The translations under genes and the position numbers were made by a program. This document shows, piece after piece, positions 4,500-11,214 of a stretch of 11,214 bases of DNA. Below the pieces are notes generated by a model that was not told the DNA's origin, made no database searches, and saw only the letters and a program-made list of their open reading frames with translations. Within the stretch, counting starts at the first letter, position 1, and each line of letters starts with the position of its first letter. The stretch covers positions 1-11,214 of the forward strand of contig CALFKA010000176.1 of assembly GCA_937880545.1 (NCBI GenBank), written 5' to 3'. The stretch comes from an uncultured Clostridia bacterium (lineage in GTDB: Bacteria > Bacillota > Clostridia > Peptostreptococcales > Acidaminobacteraceae).

Positions 4500-7109
4500 A
4501 TGAAGGTAAGAAGTGTCAATGAGTTACGGAAGTTGTTTCTGGATTTCTTTGCATCAAAAGATCATCTGGTGGAGGAAAGTTATAGTCTGATTCCTGAAGA
4601 TGACCCCAGTATCCTATTGATTGGCGCCGGGATGGCTCCGCTGAAAAAATATTTTACAGGAGTGAAGACCCCGCCCTCTGTACGCATGGCGACATGCCAG
4701 AAGTGCGTGAGAGTAGGGGACTTAGAAGAAGTGGGAAAGACAGCACGACATCTGACGTTTTTTGAGATGCTTGGCAACTTCTCTTTTGGCGATTACTTTA
4801 AAAAAGAAAGTCTCGCCTGGGGGATGGAGTTCTTAACGGAGTGGCTGGGAATTGACGAAGATCGTCTGTGGCCATCTGTCTTTGAAGATGACGAAGAAGC
4901 CTTTGAGATCTGGCGGGATGATTTAGGATATCCTGAAGAGAAGATCACCCGTCTTGGAAGAGAGGATAACTTCTGGGAGATTGGCCTGGGTCCCTGTGGC
5001 CCTTGCTCCGAAATCTATTATGACCGCGGGGAAGAGTACCAGTCAGGAGATCATGAACACCGACCGGGATGTGAGTGTGATCGCTTCATGGAAGTATGGA
5101 ATCACGTCTTTACCCAGTTCGATAAGTTAGAAGACGGAAGCTATGCTCTTCTTGAGAAGAAGAACATCGATACCGGCATGGGGCTTGAGAGACTCGCTAT
5201 GGTCATCCAGGGCGTCGACAATGTCTTTGAGATCGACACCTCCCGATCGATCATTTCGACTGTAGAGGAGCTCACGGGGAGCGTATATAGAGAAGACCCT
5301 TCTCAAGACGAAGCGTTCCGAGTACTCTGCGATCATGTGCGATCCGTTGTGTTTCTCATCGGAGACGGCGTTGTCCCATCCAATGAAGGCAGAGGCTATG
5401 TCCTGCGCAAGCTCCTTAGAAGAGCACTCCTGCAGCTGATCAAGCTACATGTGGAGGAGCCGAGTCTCCTTCGTATTGGTGAGCGCGTCATCGAAGTCTA
5501 TAAAGAGGCGTATCCACTTTTGGTGGAGCGCCGTACGACAATCCTAAAAACGATGGAACTCGAAGAGAATAAATTCCTTCTGACCATTGAACGGGGGATG
5601 CACATTATTGGAGATTTCCTCCGAAGTGATCAGCAAGTCATGACGGGTGAAGAAGCCTTTAAACTCTACGATACATTTGGATTTCCTCTGACCTTGACCG
5701 AAGAGATCCTTGAAGATGAAGGCCGCAGAGTTGATCAGGAAGGCTTTGAGAAAGCTATGGAGAAGCAGAGAAAGCTCTCTCGAAACCAGGTCGATGACGA
5801 GATCGGATGGACGGGTGAATTGGAATCGCATCTTGCTACCCTTCCGGCAACCGAGTTTGTCGGTTATGATACCTTGCATCAGACGGCAACTGTCCTTGAG
5901 CTCATCCATCAGGGCGAGCGAAAAGATGAGATAGCAGCAGGGGAACAAGTGGATATAATCCTAGATACGACACCATTTTATGGAACCGGTGGCGGACAAC
6001 AGGGAGATATTGGAACATTTACTACTGACGGTCTCTCTGTAAAGATTACCGGGGTAGAAAAAGAAAACGGACTATATCTGCACCGCGGTGTAGTAGAAGA
6101 AGGCGTTCTTAAGAAAGGAAGTCAGATCGTTGCTTCGGTCGATGAGGAGAATCGACAGGCGACAGCCAGACACCACTCCGCTACACATCTTCTGCATAAA
6201 GCGATTCATACTGTATTAGGAGAAGAGGCCTCTCAGGCCGGCTCCTTTGTCGATGCGCAACGACTGCGTTTTGACTTTAACTATTTTAGTGCTTTGACGC
6301 GTGAGCAGTTGGAGGAAATAGAGAAACTGACCAATGATGCGATCTACCGGTCATCTCCGGTAACGAAGAGAGTCGTTCCATTGGAAGAAGCCCGCGCAGA
6401 AGGCGCAGTGGCGCTCTTTACTGAAAAGTATGGCAAAGAAGTCCGCGTGGTTGGAATGGGAGATTCCCTCGAACTTTGTGGCGGTACCCATGTCGACAAT
6501 ACCTCACAGATCGGTCTTTGTGTTATTATTAATGAAAGAGGAATTGCATCGGGTATCCGACGTATTGAAGCTGTCTGTGGAAAGGTAGCGATCGACTATC
6601 TCCAGAAGCGAAACAAGACCATTCTTGAACTGGCTTCGATGCTGCGAAGTGAGCCTGAAGATATCATTGTGCGAGTGAATCAGCAGAGAGAGAATCTGCG
6701 CGAGATGCGTCAGCGCATCAATGAGTTTGCTCAGCAGTTATCAAAAAATACTCAGCAGCAGATTCCCGAGCCGATCCGCAGAGGAAATGTCAATGTCTAT
6801 GCCATGTACCGCGAAGAGTGGCCGCAAGAAGCGATGAAGGCATTAGCTGATTCTTTAACCGATAAAGATCCCTACGCATTTGTTGTGCTCTTTACATCAC
6901 AGGAAGGCAAGGCATTCCTTGTGAGCGCAAGTGGTGATAAAGCGCAGCTTGAGGGGTATAAGTCGGGTAGAGTAGTATCTGCCATCGCCAAACGTCTTGG
7001 CGGCGGTGGTGGTGGACGCGACTCATTTGCCACGGCAGGCGGGAAAAACCCCGCTGCCATACAAGATGCACTGAGCCAGATCGAGGAATTCCTGCCTCAA
7101 CTTCCCTAG
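4500..7109 (+). CDS. alaS: Alanyl-tRNA synthetase
   Basis: AlaRS attaches alanine to tRNA-Ala and hydrolyses mischarged Ser- and Gly-tRNA-Ala. The product has 869 residues (E. coli 876) and is complete. The class II catalytic core includes CQKCVRVGDLEEVG (66-79), motif 2 TFFEMLGNFSFGDYFK (86-101) and motif 3 DTGMGLERLA (224-233). The editing domain keeps its zinc ligands HSATH (H559, H563) and CGGTH (C660, H664), matching E. coli H564/H568/C666/H670. A coiled region follows (about 700-760), then the DHHA1 C-terminal domain with the glycine-rich RLGGGGGGRDSFATAGG (832-848). ATG 4500 has GGAGG (4488-4492) 7 nt upstream and gives the normal N-terminus; the in-frame ATG at 4455 lies in the T-box antiterminator loop. 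Expression is governed by the T-box. The next gene starts 9 nt after the stop. Confidence 0.98.
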   Translation: MKVRSVNELRKLFLDFFASKDHLVEESYSLIPEDDPSILLIGAGMAPLKKYFTGVKTPPSVRMATCQKCVRVGDLEEVGKTARHLTFFEMLGNFSFGDYFKKESLAWGMEFLTEWLGIDEDRLWPSVFEDDEEAFEIWRDDLGYPEEKITRLGREDNFWEIGLGPCGPCSEIYYDRGEEYQSGDHEHRPGCECDRFMEVWNHVFTQFDKLEDGSYALLEKKNIDTGMGLERLAMVIQGVDNVFEIDTSRSIISTVEELTGSVYREDPSQDEAFRVLCDHVRSVVFLIGDGVVPSNEGRGYVLRKLLRRALLQLIKLHVEEPSLLRIGERVIEVYKEAYPLLVERRTTILKTMELEENKFLLTIERGMHIIGDFLRSDQQVMTGEEAFKLYDTFGFPLTLTEEILEDEGRRVDQEGFEKAMEKQRKLSRNQVDDEIGWTGELESHLATLPATEFVGYDTLHQTATVLELIHQGERKDEIAAGEQVDIILDTTPFYGTGGGQQGDIGTFTTDGLSVKITGVEKENGLYLHRGVVEEGVLKKGSQIVASVDEENRQATARHHSATHLLHKAIHTVLGEEASQAGSFVDAQRLRFDFNYFSALTREQLEEIEKLTNDAIYRSSPVTKRVVPLEEARAEGAVALFTEKYGKEVRVVGMGDSLELCGGTHVDNTSQIGLCVIINERGIASGIRRIEAVCGKVAIDYLQKRNKTILELASMLRSEPEDIIVRVNQQRENLREMRQRINEFAQQLSKNTQQQIPEPIRRGNVNVYAMYREEWPQEAMKALADSLTDKDPYAFVVLFTSQEGKAFLVSASGDKAQLEGYKSGRVVSAIAKRLGGGGGGRDSFATAGGKNPAAIQDALSQIEEFLPQLP

Positions 7110-7118
7110 GAGGAAAAT

Positions 7119-7373
7119 ATGGAAGAGACCGTAACCTTTAAAGCAAATATGCTGAGAAATATGGAGATCAGAGAGATTCTCCTCAGTGTCTATGGAGCGC
7201 TAGAAGAGAAGGGATACAACCCGCTCAATCAGCTCGTCGGCTACTTTATTTCGGGAGATCCCACGTATATTACGTCACATAAAGATGCCCGTACGCTGAT
7301 CAAGCAGATTGACAGGGATGAGATCCTGGAAGCGCTTCTCAGCAGCTATATTGCCCACAGTCGCGAAGAATGA
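7119..7373 (+). CDS. ireB: IreB/YrzL family regulatory phosphoprotein (UPF0297, DUF965)
   Basis: This is a small 84-residue protein of the family whose Enterococcus faecalis member, IreB, is phosphorylated by the PASTA kinase IreK and affects cephalosporin resistance. Elsewhere the role is little known. The conserved block is easily seen: EIRE(I/V)LL.VY.ALEEKGYNP (16-34), QLVGYFISGDPTYI (38-51), HKDAR (54-58) and the C-terminal SYIAHSREE. Thr4 and Thr6 in the N-terminal METTV-like stretch (actual MEETVT) are possible counterparts of the N-terminal phosphothreonines of E. faecalis IreB; that equivalence is inference. AGGAGG (7108-7113) overlaps the alaS stop and lies 5 nt before the ATG. Its stop overlaps the next start (ATGA). 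In Bacillota it normally sits beside ruvX and DUF1292, as it nearly does here. Confidence 0.92.
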   Translation: MEETVTFKANMLRNMEIREILLSVYGALEEKGYNPLNQLVGYFISGDPTYITSHKDARTLIKQIDRDEILEALLSSYIAHSREE

Positions 7374-8281
7374 ACCCTTCCCGCCTTTGCATGGGCACGT
7401 TAACTCTGAGTCCTCTACAGAAAAACGTCCCTGCAGAAGAAGCGGCTCGGCTGATGGCGTATGCGTACGGCTCCGGCATTAATTTTTTTGATACAGCCGA
7501 GCTCTATTCAAATTACTCATTTTTTAAGGAATTATGGAGATTGGGCGTACCTCGTGGAGATGTCATAGTCTCCACGAAGTGCTATGCCTACTCGAAAGAT
7601 ACAGCGGAGCGCTCTTTGGAGAAAGCTCTTCGAGAGATGGATACCGACTATATCGATATCTTTCTTCTCCATGAACAGGAATCTATACACACCCTTCGTG
7701 GACATGCCGAGGCGATCGACACCTTCTGGAAGTACAAGGAGCAAGGGGTGATCGGATCTCTTGGCATCAGCACCCACTACATCGCCGGTGTGAAAGCCGC
7801 CTGTACGGATGAGAGACTGCATGTCATTCATCCGATTATCAATGTAGCCGGTATCGGCATTGTCGATGGAACTGCGCAGGAAATGGTCCTTGCGATGGAG
7901 GAAGCGAAGAAGCAGGGCAAATTCCTTTTTGCGATGAAAGCTTTGGGCGGAGGACATCTCCTCAAAAGATACCGGGAAGCCTTGGAGTTTATACTGGGTC
8001 TCAAGTCCATCGATGCGTTGGCAGTTGGAATGGCATCAGAGGAAGAAATTGATGCCAATGTCCATGCGATTATAGAAGGAGCCCTTCCTCCCGGCGCCGT
8101 GGAAAAGAAAAGAGGCATCTTCATCGAACCATACTGTGTTGGGTGTGGTGCCTGTGTCGAGCGGTGTCAACAAAAGGCCCTTACATTGAAAGATGGAGTA
8201 GCGGTGGTAGATGCCAGCCGCTGTGTGTTGTGCAGCTATTGCGTCACGGCTTGCAAAGACTTCTTTATTAAGGTATTATGA
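7370..8281 (+). CDS. Aldo/keto reductase with C-terminal 2[4Fe-4S] ferredoxin domain
   Basis: This 303-residue cytoplasmic oxidoreductase is of unknown substrate. The N-terminal TIM barrel keeps the aldo/keto reductase tetrad: D41 and Y46 in DTAELY, K70 in STKCYAY and H101 in LLHEQ. NFFDTAELY and IGSLGIST are also typical. Residues 256-295 hold two ferredoxin-type motifs, CVGCGACVERC (C256, C259, C262, C266) and CVLCSYCVTAC (C285, C288, C291, C295), enough for two [4Fe-4S] clusters. Such fusions are common in anaerobes and suggest electron transfer between a ferredoxin-like pool and a carbonyl or NAD(P)H, but no reaction can be assigned. The start overlaps the ireB stop by 4 nt and lacks a clear Shine-Dalgarno, so translation is probably coupled. 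Its stop overlaps the ruvX start. It is inserted between ireB and ruvX, usually direct neighbours. Confidence 0.9.
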   Translation: MNPSRLCMGTLTLSPLQKNVPAEEAARLMAYAYGSGINFFDTAELYSNYSFFKELWRLGVPRGDVIVSTKCYAYSKDTAERSLEKALREMDTDYIDIFLLHEQESIHTLRGHAEAIDTFWKYKEQGVIGSLGISTHYIAGVKAACTDERLHVIHPIINVAGIGIVDGTAQEMVLAMEEAKKQGKFLFAMKALGGGHLLKRYREALEFILGLKSIDALAVGMASEEEIDANVHAIIEGALPPGAVEKKRGIFIEPYCVGCGACVERCQQKALTLKDGVAVVDASRCVLCSYCVTACKDFFIKVL

Positions 8282-9003
8282 TGAAAGTTCTGGCGATAGA
8301 CTTCGGAGATGTGCGAATCGGTCTGGCTATCAGCGATGAGACCGGAACGTTTTCTTTTCCGAGAGGAATCTATCAAAGTCAAAGCAGAAAAAAAGATCTG
8401 GACTACTTCTTAGAACTGTGTTTAGATGAGAAAATTGACCGGATCATACTCAGTGCTCCCTACAATATGGATGGTACAGTAGGGGAGCGCTTTGAAAAGA
8501 CCCTGTCATTTAAAAAAGACCTGGAGAAGCGGCTCACTTATTCGAAAAGACTGAAGCGTCCTGTGGAAGTTATCCTCTGGGATGAGCGGCTGACTACCCG
8601 GGAAGCACTGGCGATTACCCGTGAAAGCGGATTTTCAATAAAAAAAACAAAGCAGACACTCGACGCCCTGAGCGCGCAAATTCTATTAGAGAGTTATCTT
8701 GAGAGTGTTCGTGAGGAGAAAAAGATGGAGAATGTAAAAGACCTGCTGACCGTCGTCGACGATGAGTACGATGAAGACCTGGAAGTGCAGGAGATAGAAC
8801 TGGAAGATGAAGACGGAAATGTCCTGACCTTTATAATTGATGAGTGGTTCGAGTATGAAGACAGAGTGTATGCCGTCATGATCGATGAGGATGATGAAGC
8901 CGTCCTCTTCCGCGTCGAAGAAGACGAAGAAGGAGAAATGAGTTTCATCAATCCCGATGTAGAAGAGTTTGAAGAAGTTGCGAAGTTCTACGACGAGAAT
9001 TGA
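8278..9003 (+). CDS. ruvX: RuvX/YqgF nuclease-fold protein fused in frame to a DUF1292 domain
   Basis: Residues 1-149 are a full-length RuvX (YqgF, RNase H-like fold), linked to 16S pre-rRNA 5' processing and proposed as a Holliday junction resolvase. Signatures are VLAIDFGDVRIGLAISD (4-20), APYNMDGTVGER (60-71), WDERLTT (101-107) and LDALSAQILLESYL (128-141). The three acidic active-site positions of the fold (D8, the E/D of WDER, and D129) look intact. From about residue 150 a strongly acidic segment, starting MENVKDLLTVVDDEYDE, matches DUF1292 (YrzB, UPF0473), normally a separate protein of about 90 residues encoded just downstream. No stop separates the two. ATG 8278 overlaps the preceding stop; ATG 8281 is an alternative better placed (7 nt) from AAGG. 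The end overlaps the fur frame. Confidence 0.9.
   Translation: MMKVLAIDFGDVRIGLAISDETGTFSFPRGIYQSQSRKKDLDYFLELCLDEKIDRIILSAPYNMDGTVGERFEKTLSFKKDLEKRLTYSKRLKRPVEVILWDERLTTREALAITRESGFSIKKTKQTLDALSAQILLESYLESVREEKKMENVKDLLTVVDDEYDEDLEVQEIELEDEDGNVLTFIIDEWFEYEDRVYAVMIDEDDEAVLFRVEEDEEGEMSFINPDVEEFEEVAKFYDEN
8725..9003 (+). CDS. Possible separate DUF1292 (YrzB-like) product from an internal start
   Basis: Within the ruvX frame an ATG at 8725 is preceded by GAGGAG (8713-8718) with 6-nt spacing, a better ribosome binding site than that of ruvX itself. Translation from here gives a 92-residue acidic protein, the normal size and position of a free-standing DUF1292 protein of unknown function. The motif and frame are seen directly; that ribosomes start here is inferred. 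If so, the locus makes both a fusion and a free DUF1292 protein. The alternative is that the site is a relic of two formerly separate genes. Confidence 0.45.
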   Translation: MENVKDLLTVVDDEYDEDLEVQEIELEDEDGNVLTFIIDEWFEYEDRVYAVMIDEDDEAVLFRVEEDEEGEMSFINPDVEEFEEVAKFYDEN

Positions 9004-9430
9004 GCAAGAGCAACACGTACAGGAAACCCTGCGACGCTTCGGCCTGAAGTGGACACGTCCAAGAAGCCTCATTTTTCGTGTTCTTTTTCAGTCAGATAAT
9101 CACTTGAGTGCAGAAGAAATCTACGAAGCGCTTGCAAAAGAAGAACCAACTATCGCTATAGCCACCGTCTATCGAACGGTGCGTCTGTTTGAAGACCTAG
9201 GCCTCTTGGCCGGAGTGGACCTGGGTGATGGGATGGAACGCTACGAATGGATTCGCAGCCAGCATCACCATCACCATTTGGTGTGCTCACAATGTCAAGC
9301 CATTGAAGAGGTCCCTGCAGATATCTTAAAGGAACTCAAAGAAACCATTTTTCGTGAGGCAGGGTTCCGTTTGGATGAACGTGAAGTGACGTTCACAGGT
9401 ATCTGTAGTAAATGTATTTTAAAGGAGTAA
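8969..9430 (+). CDS. fur: Fur-family metal-dependent transcriptional regulator
   Basis: This is a metal-responsive repressor, up to 153 residues long. The winged helix includes LKWTRPRSLIFRVLF (26-40), HLSAEEIYEAL (45-55) and the recognition helix TIAIATVYRTVRLFEDLGLL (61-80). The dimerisation domain has GDGMERYEW, a run of five histidines (H99-H103) leading into LVCSQC (C106, C109), and a C-terminal CSKC (C146, C149); the two CxxC pairs form the structural zinc site. Fur, PerR and Zur cannot be separated with certainty; the sequence looks more Fur-like. The start is uncertain. No in-frame ATG or GTG exists near the expected N-terminus. TTG 8969 and TTG 8978 lie inside ruvX-DUF1292, and ATT 8999 overlaps its stop; none has a strong Shine-Dalgarno. 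RnjA follows after one base, so the two are cotranscribed. Confidence 0.9.
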   Translation: MKKLRSSTTRIEQEQHVQETLRRFGLKWTRPRSLIFRVLFQSDNHLSAEEIYEALAKEEPTIAIATVYRTVRLFEDLGLLAGVDLGDGMERYEWIRSQHHHHHLVCSQCQAIEEVPADILKELKETIFREAGFRLDEREVTFTGICSKCILKE

Positions 9431-9431
9431 C

Positions 9432-11120
9432 ATGAGTCAACTTAGAACCCCGCGCCGCCGCCGTACTTCCCGTCAACCCATGAGGATTCTACCTCTGGGA
9501 GGATTAAAAGAAGTCGGCAAGAATATGACGGCGTATGAATATAAAGAAGAGATTATCCTGGTGGATGCAGGGAGTGAATTCCCCGATGATGAGCTATTAG
9601 GCATTGATGTCGTCATTCCTGACACCACCTACCTGGAAGAAAACGCCCACAAGGTCAAAGCCATTGTCTATACACACGGCCATGAGGACCACATTGGGGC
9701 GACGCCCTATATCCTGAGAAAATTTAATGTCCCACTCTATGGAACACCATTTACTCTTGGGCTGATCGAACACAAGCTAAAAGAACACAAGATCAAAGCA
9801 CAGATGATTACAAAGAAGGCGGGAGATGTCTTTAAAATAGGCTCTTTCTCCATCGAATATATCCATGTCAATCACTCGATTCCTGATGCCGTATCGGTTC
9901 TCATCCGTACAGAACAGGGGAGTGTCCTGCAGACGGGCGACTTCAAGGTTGACTTTAGCCCCGTCAATATGCCGATCATAGACTTGGCGCGACTGGGAGC
10001 CATCGGAAATGAAGGCCTTGACCTTCTCCTGAGTGACTCCACCAATGTCATGCGCGCCGGATATACTTTGTCGGAAGGGAGCGTAGGAGCGACCTTTGAT
10101 GAACTTTTTAGAGGTAGAGAGTCGCGAATCATCATCGCCTCTTTTGCCTCCAATGTCTCTCGCATCCAGCTTGCGGCCAATGCTGCCAGGCTCAATCAGA
10201 GAAAAGTCGCGTTCACCGGGCGTAGCATGAACAATGTCGTGCGGATCGCGATGGATCTAGGTTACCTGAAAATTCCGGCAGAAGATATCATCGATATATC
10301 AGAAGTCAATCAGTATCCCGATAATGAGATTGTCGTGATGACGACTGGTTCTCAAGGAGAGCCCATGAGTGCTCTGACCCGTATGGCAGATAACAACCAT
10401 GCACAGGTCCAGATGAAGAAGGGTGACATGGTCATCCTCTCAAGTTCTCCGATTCCCGGAAATGAAAAGAGCGTCAACTCCGTCATCAACAAGCTGTTCG
10501 AGCTCGGTGTCGAAGTCGTCTATCATGAACTCGCCGATGTTCACGCAAGTGGCCATGCCAAGCGTGAAGAACTGCGCTTGATGCTTGCTCTCTTAAAACC
10601 AAAATATTTCCTCCCTGTTCATGGGGAGTACGCTATGCTCAGTCATCATGCAGATCTTGCCATTCAGATGGGATTGCCACCCAAGAACGTCTTCCTCATT
10701 GAAAACGGCGTGCCGCTGGAGATGATCCGAGGCAATGTAAAGCAAGGAAAGCCCGTGCAGGCAGGTCGCATCCTTATCGACGGCTCTCTCATAGGAGATG
10801 TGGGGACAGCTGTCCTCAGAGACCGCAAGCAGCTCAGCGAAGACGGACTCCTTATGTTGATTCTTCGCATGGACAAGGAAAGCCGACAACTTCTCAAAGA
10901 TCCGGACATTATTTCCCGCGGATTTGTATATATGAAAGAATCCACCGAACTGATGGATGAAGCGAAAAAACTGATGAAGAAGACGGTAATGGATATGAAG
11001 CCGGCCACCAAGAGTGACTGGTCTCAGATCAAACAGCAGACACGCAACCAACTCAGCCGTTTTCTCTATGAAAAGACCAAACGGCGCCCGATGATCCTCG
11101 TATTTATCTTGGAGGTATAG
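9432..11120 (+). CDS. rnjA: Ribonuclease J (metallo-beta-lactamase / beta-CASP RNase)
   Basis: RNase J is a 5'-3' exonuclease and endonuclease central to mRNA decay and rRNA maturation in Gram-positives. The product has 562 residues, normal length. The metallo-beta-lactamase core shows LGGLKEVGKN (22-31), the metal-binding THGHEDHIGA (H82, H84, D86, H87), NHSIPDA (H148) and TGDFKVD (D170). The beta-CASP part has LLSDSTN (199-205), SFASNVSRI (237-245), TGSQGEP (305-311), SSSPIPGNE (337-345), the HASGHA motif (371-376) and PVHGEY (H397). The C-terminal region is present. Residues 1-16 are an arginine-rich extension (PRRRRTSRQP) before the conserved fold. ATG 9432 has AAAGGAG in the end of fur, 4 nt upstream; Met17 would be an alternative without a clear site. 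RnjA versus RnjB cannot be told from one copy. A ylbF-family gene follows at once. Confidence 0.96.
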   Translation: MSQLRTPRRRRTSRQPMRILPLGGLKEVGKNMTAYEYKEEIILVDAGSEFPDDELLGIDVVIPDTTYLEENAHKVKAIVYTHGHEDHIGATPYILRKFNVPLYGTPFTLGLIEHKLKEHKIKAQMITKKAGDVFKIGSFSIEYIHVNHSIPDAVSVLIRTEQGSVLQTGDFKVDFSPVNMPIIDLARLGAIGNEGLDLLLSDSTNVMRAGYTLSEGSVGATFDELFRGRESRIIIASFASNVSRIQLAANAARLNQRKVAFTGRSMNNVVRIAMDLGYLKIPAEDIIDISEVNQYPDNEIVVMTTGSQGEPMSALTRMADNNHAQVQMKKGDMVILSSSPIPGNEKSVNSVINKLFELGVEVVYHELADVHASGHAKREELRLMLALLKPKYFLPVHGEYAMLSHHADLAIQMGLPPKNVFLIENGVPLEMIRGNVKQGKPVQAGRILIDGSLIGDVGTAVLRDRKQLSEDGLLMLILRMDKESRQLLKDPDIISRGFVYMKESTELMDEAKKLMKKTVMDMKPATKSDWSQIKQQTRNQLSRFLYEKTKRRPMILVFILEV

Positions 11121-11121
11121 G

Positions 11122-11214
11122 ATGAATCCCTATGACAAAGCCAGAGAATTGGCAAAAGCTATCGAAGAGAGTCCGCAGTATAAGAACTTTCAGGAAGCCA
11201 AGACACTGATCCAG
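11122..11214 (+). CDS. YlbF/YmcA family protein (3' end beyond window)
   Basis: Thirty-one codons are present: MNPYDKARELAKAIEESPQY, then KNFQEAKTLIQ to the edge. The pattern of Y(D/E)KARELA.AI.ES..Y..F.EAK matches the N-terminus of the DUF964 family, which includes B. subtilis YlbF and YmcA, small helical proteins that form the Y-complex affecting RNase Y-dependent mRNA processing, as well as less-studied YheA-like members. Which branch this is cannot be told from 31 residues. GGAGG (11111-11115) lies 6 nt before the ATG, inside the end of rnjA. Its place behind an RNase J gene fits a role in RNA metabolism, by inference. Confidence 0.82.
   Translation, partial: MNPYDKARELAKAIEESPQYKNFQEAKTLIQ

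Overview
This window looks like a chromosomal segment of a Gram-positive Bacillota, most like Clostridia/Tissierellia. The reasons are the T-box leader in front of alaS, strong GGAGG-type ribosome binding sites, the conserved neighbourhood alaS - ireB - ruvX - DUF1292 - fur - rnjA - ylbF, an aldo/keto reductase carrying two ferredoxin-type [4Fe-4S] motifs (suggesting an anaerobe), and an IscR-IscS-IscU set without SUF genes. I cannot name the species from the sequence. Nothing in the window looks mobile or phage-like: no transposase, integrase, tRNA, rRNA or CRISPR array.

Layout. (1) Positions 1-919, minus strand: branched-chain amino acid aminotransferase (ilvE), with its 3' end cut by the window edge. 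(2) Positions 920-1062: a 143-bp divergent promoter region with a promoter on each strand and a 13-bp palindrome at the iscR start site. (3) Positions 1063-4102, plus strand: a tight iscR-iscS-iscU-mnmA operon. IscR is the Fe-S sensing repressor, IscS mobilises sulfur from cysteine, IscU is the cluster scaffold, and MnmA uses IscS-derived sulfur to 2-thiolate tRNA wobble uridine. (4) Positions 4103-4499: non-coding. The first half is unexplained. The second half holds an AT-rich palindrome, an extended -10 promoter and a compact alanine T-box leader with specifier codon GCC. (5) Positions 4500 to the end: alaS, ireB, a ferredoxin-domain aldo/keto reductase, a ruvX-DUF1292 fused frame, fur, rnjA (RNase J) and the start of a ylbF/ymcA-family gene. 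These are separated by 9 nt or less, or overlap, so the T-box may set expression of the whole block.

This is mostly a conserved housekeeping region. The points most worth a second look are: RuvX and DUF1292 joined in one frame with an internal Shine-Dalgarno/ATG between them; a T-box leader whose antiterminator is textbook but which lacks an ordinary terminator 3' arm; a fur start that uses no ATG or GTG and lies inside the preceding gene; and an IscU acidic/His-rich tail that lies exactly within the iscU/mnmA overlap.
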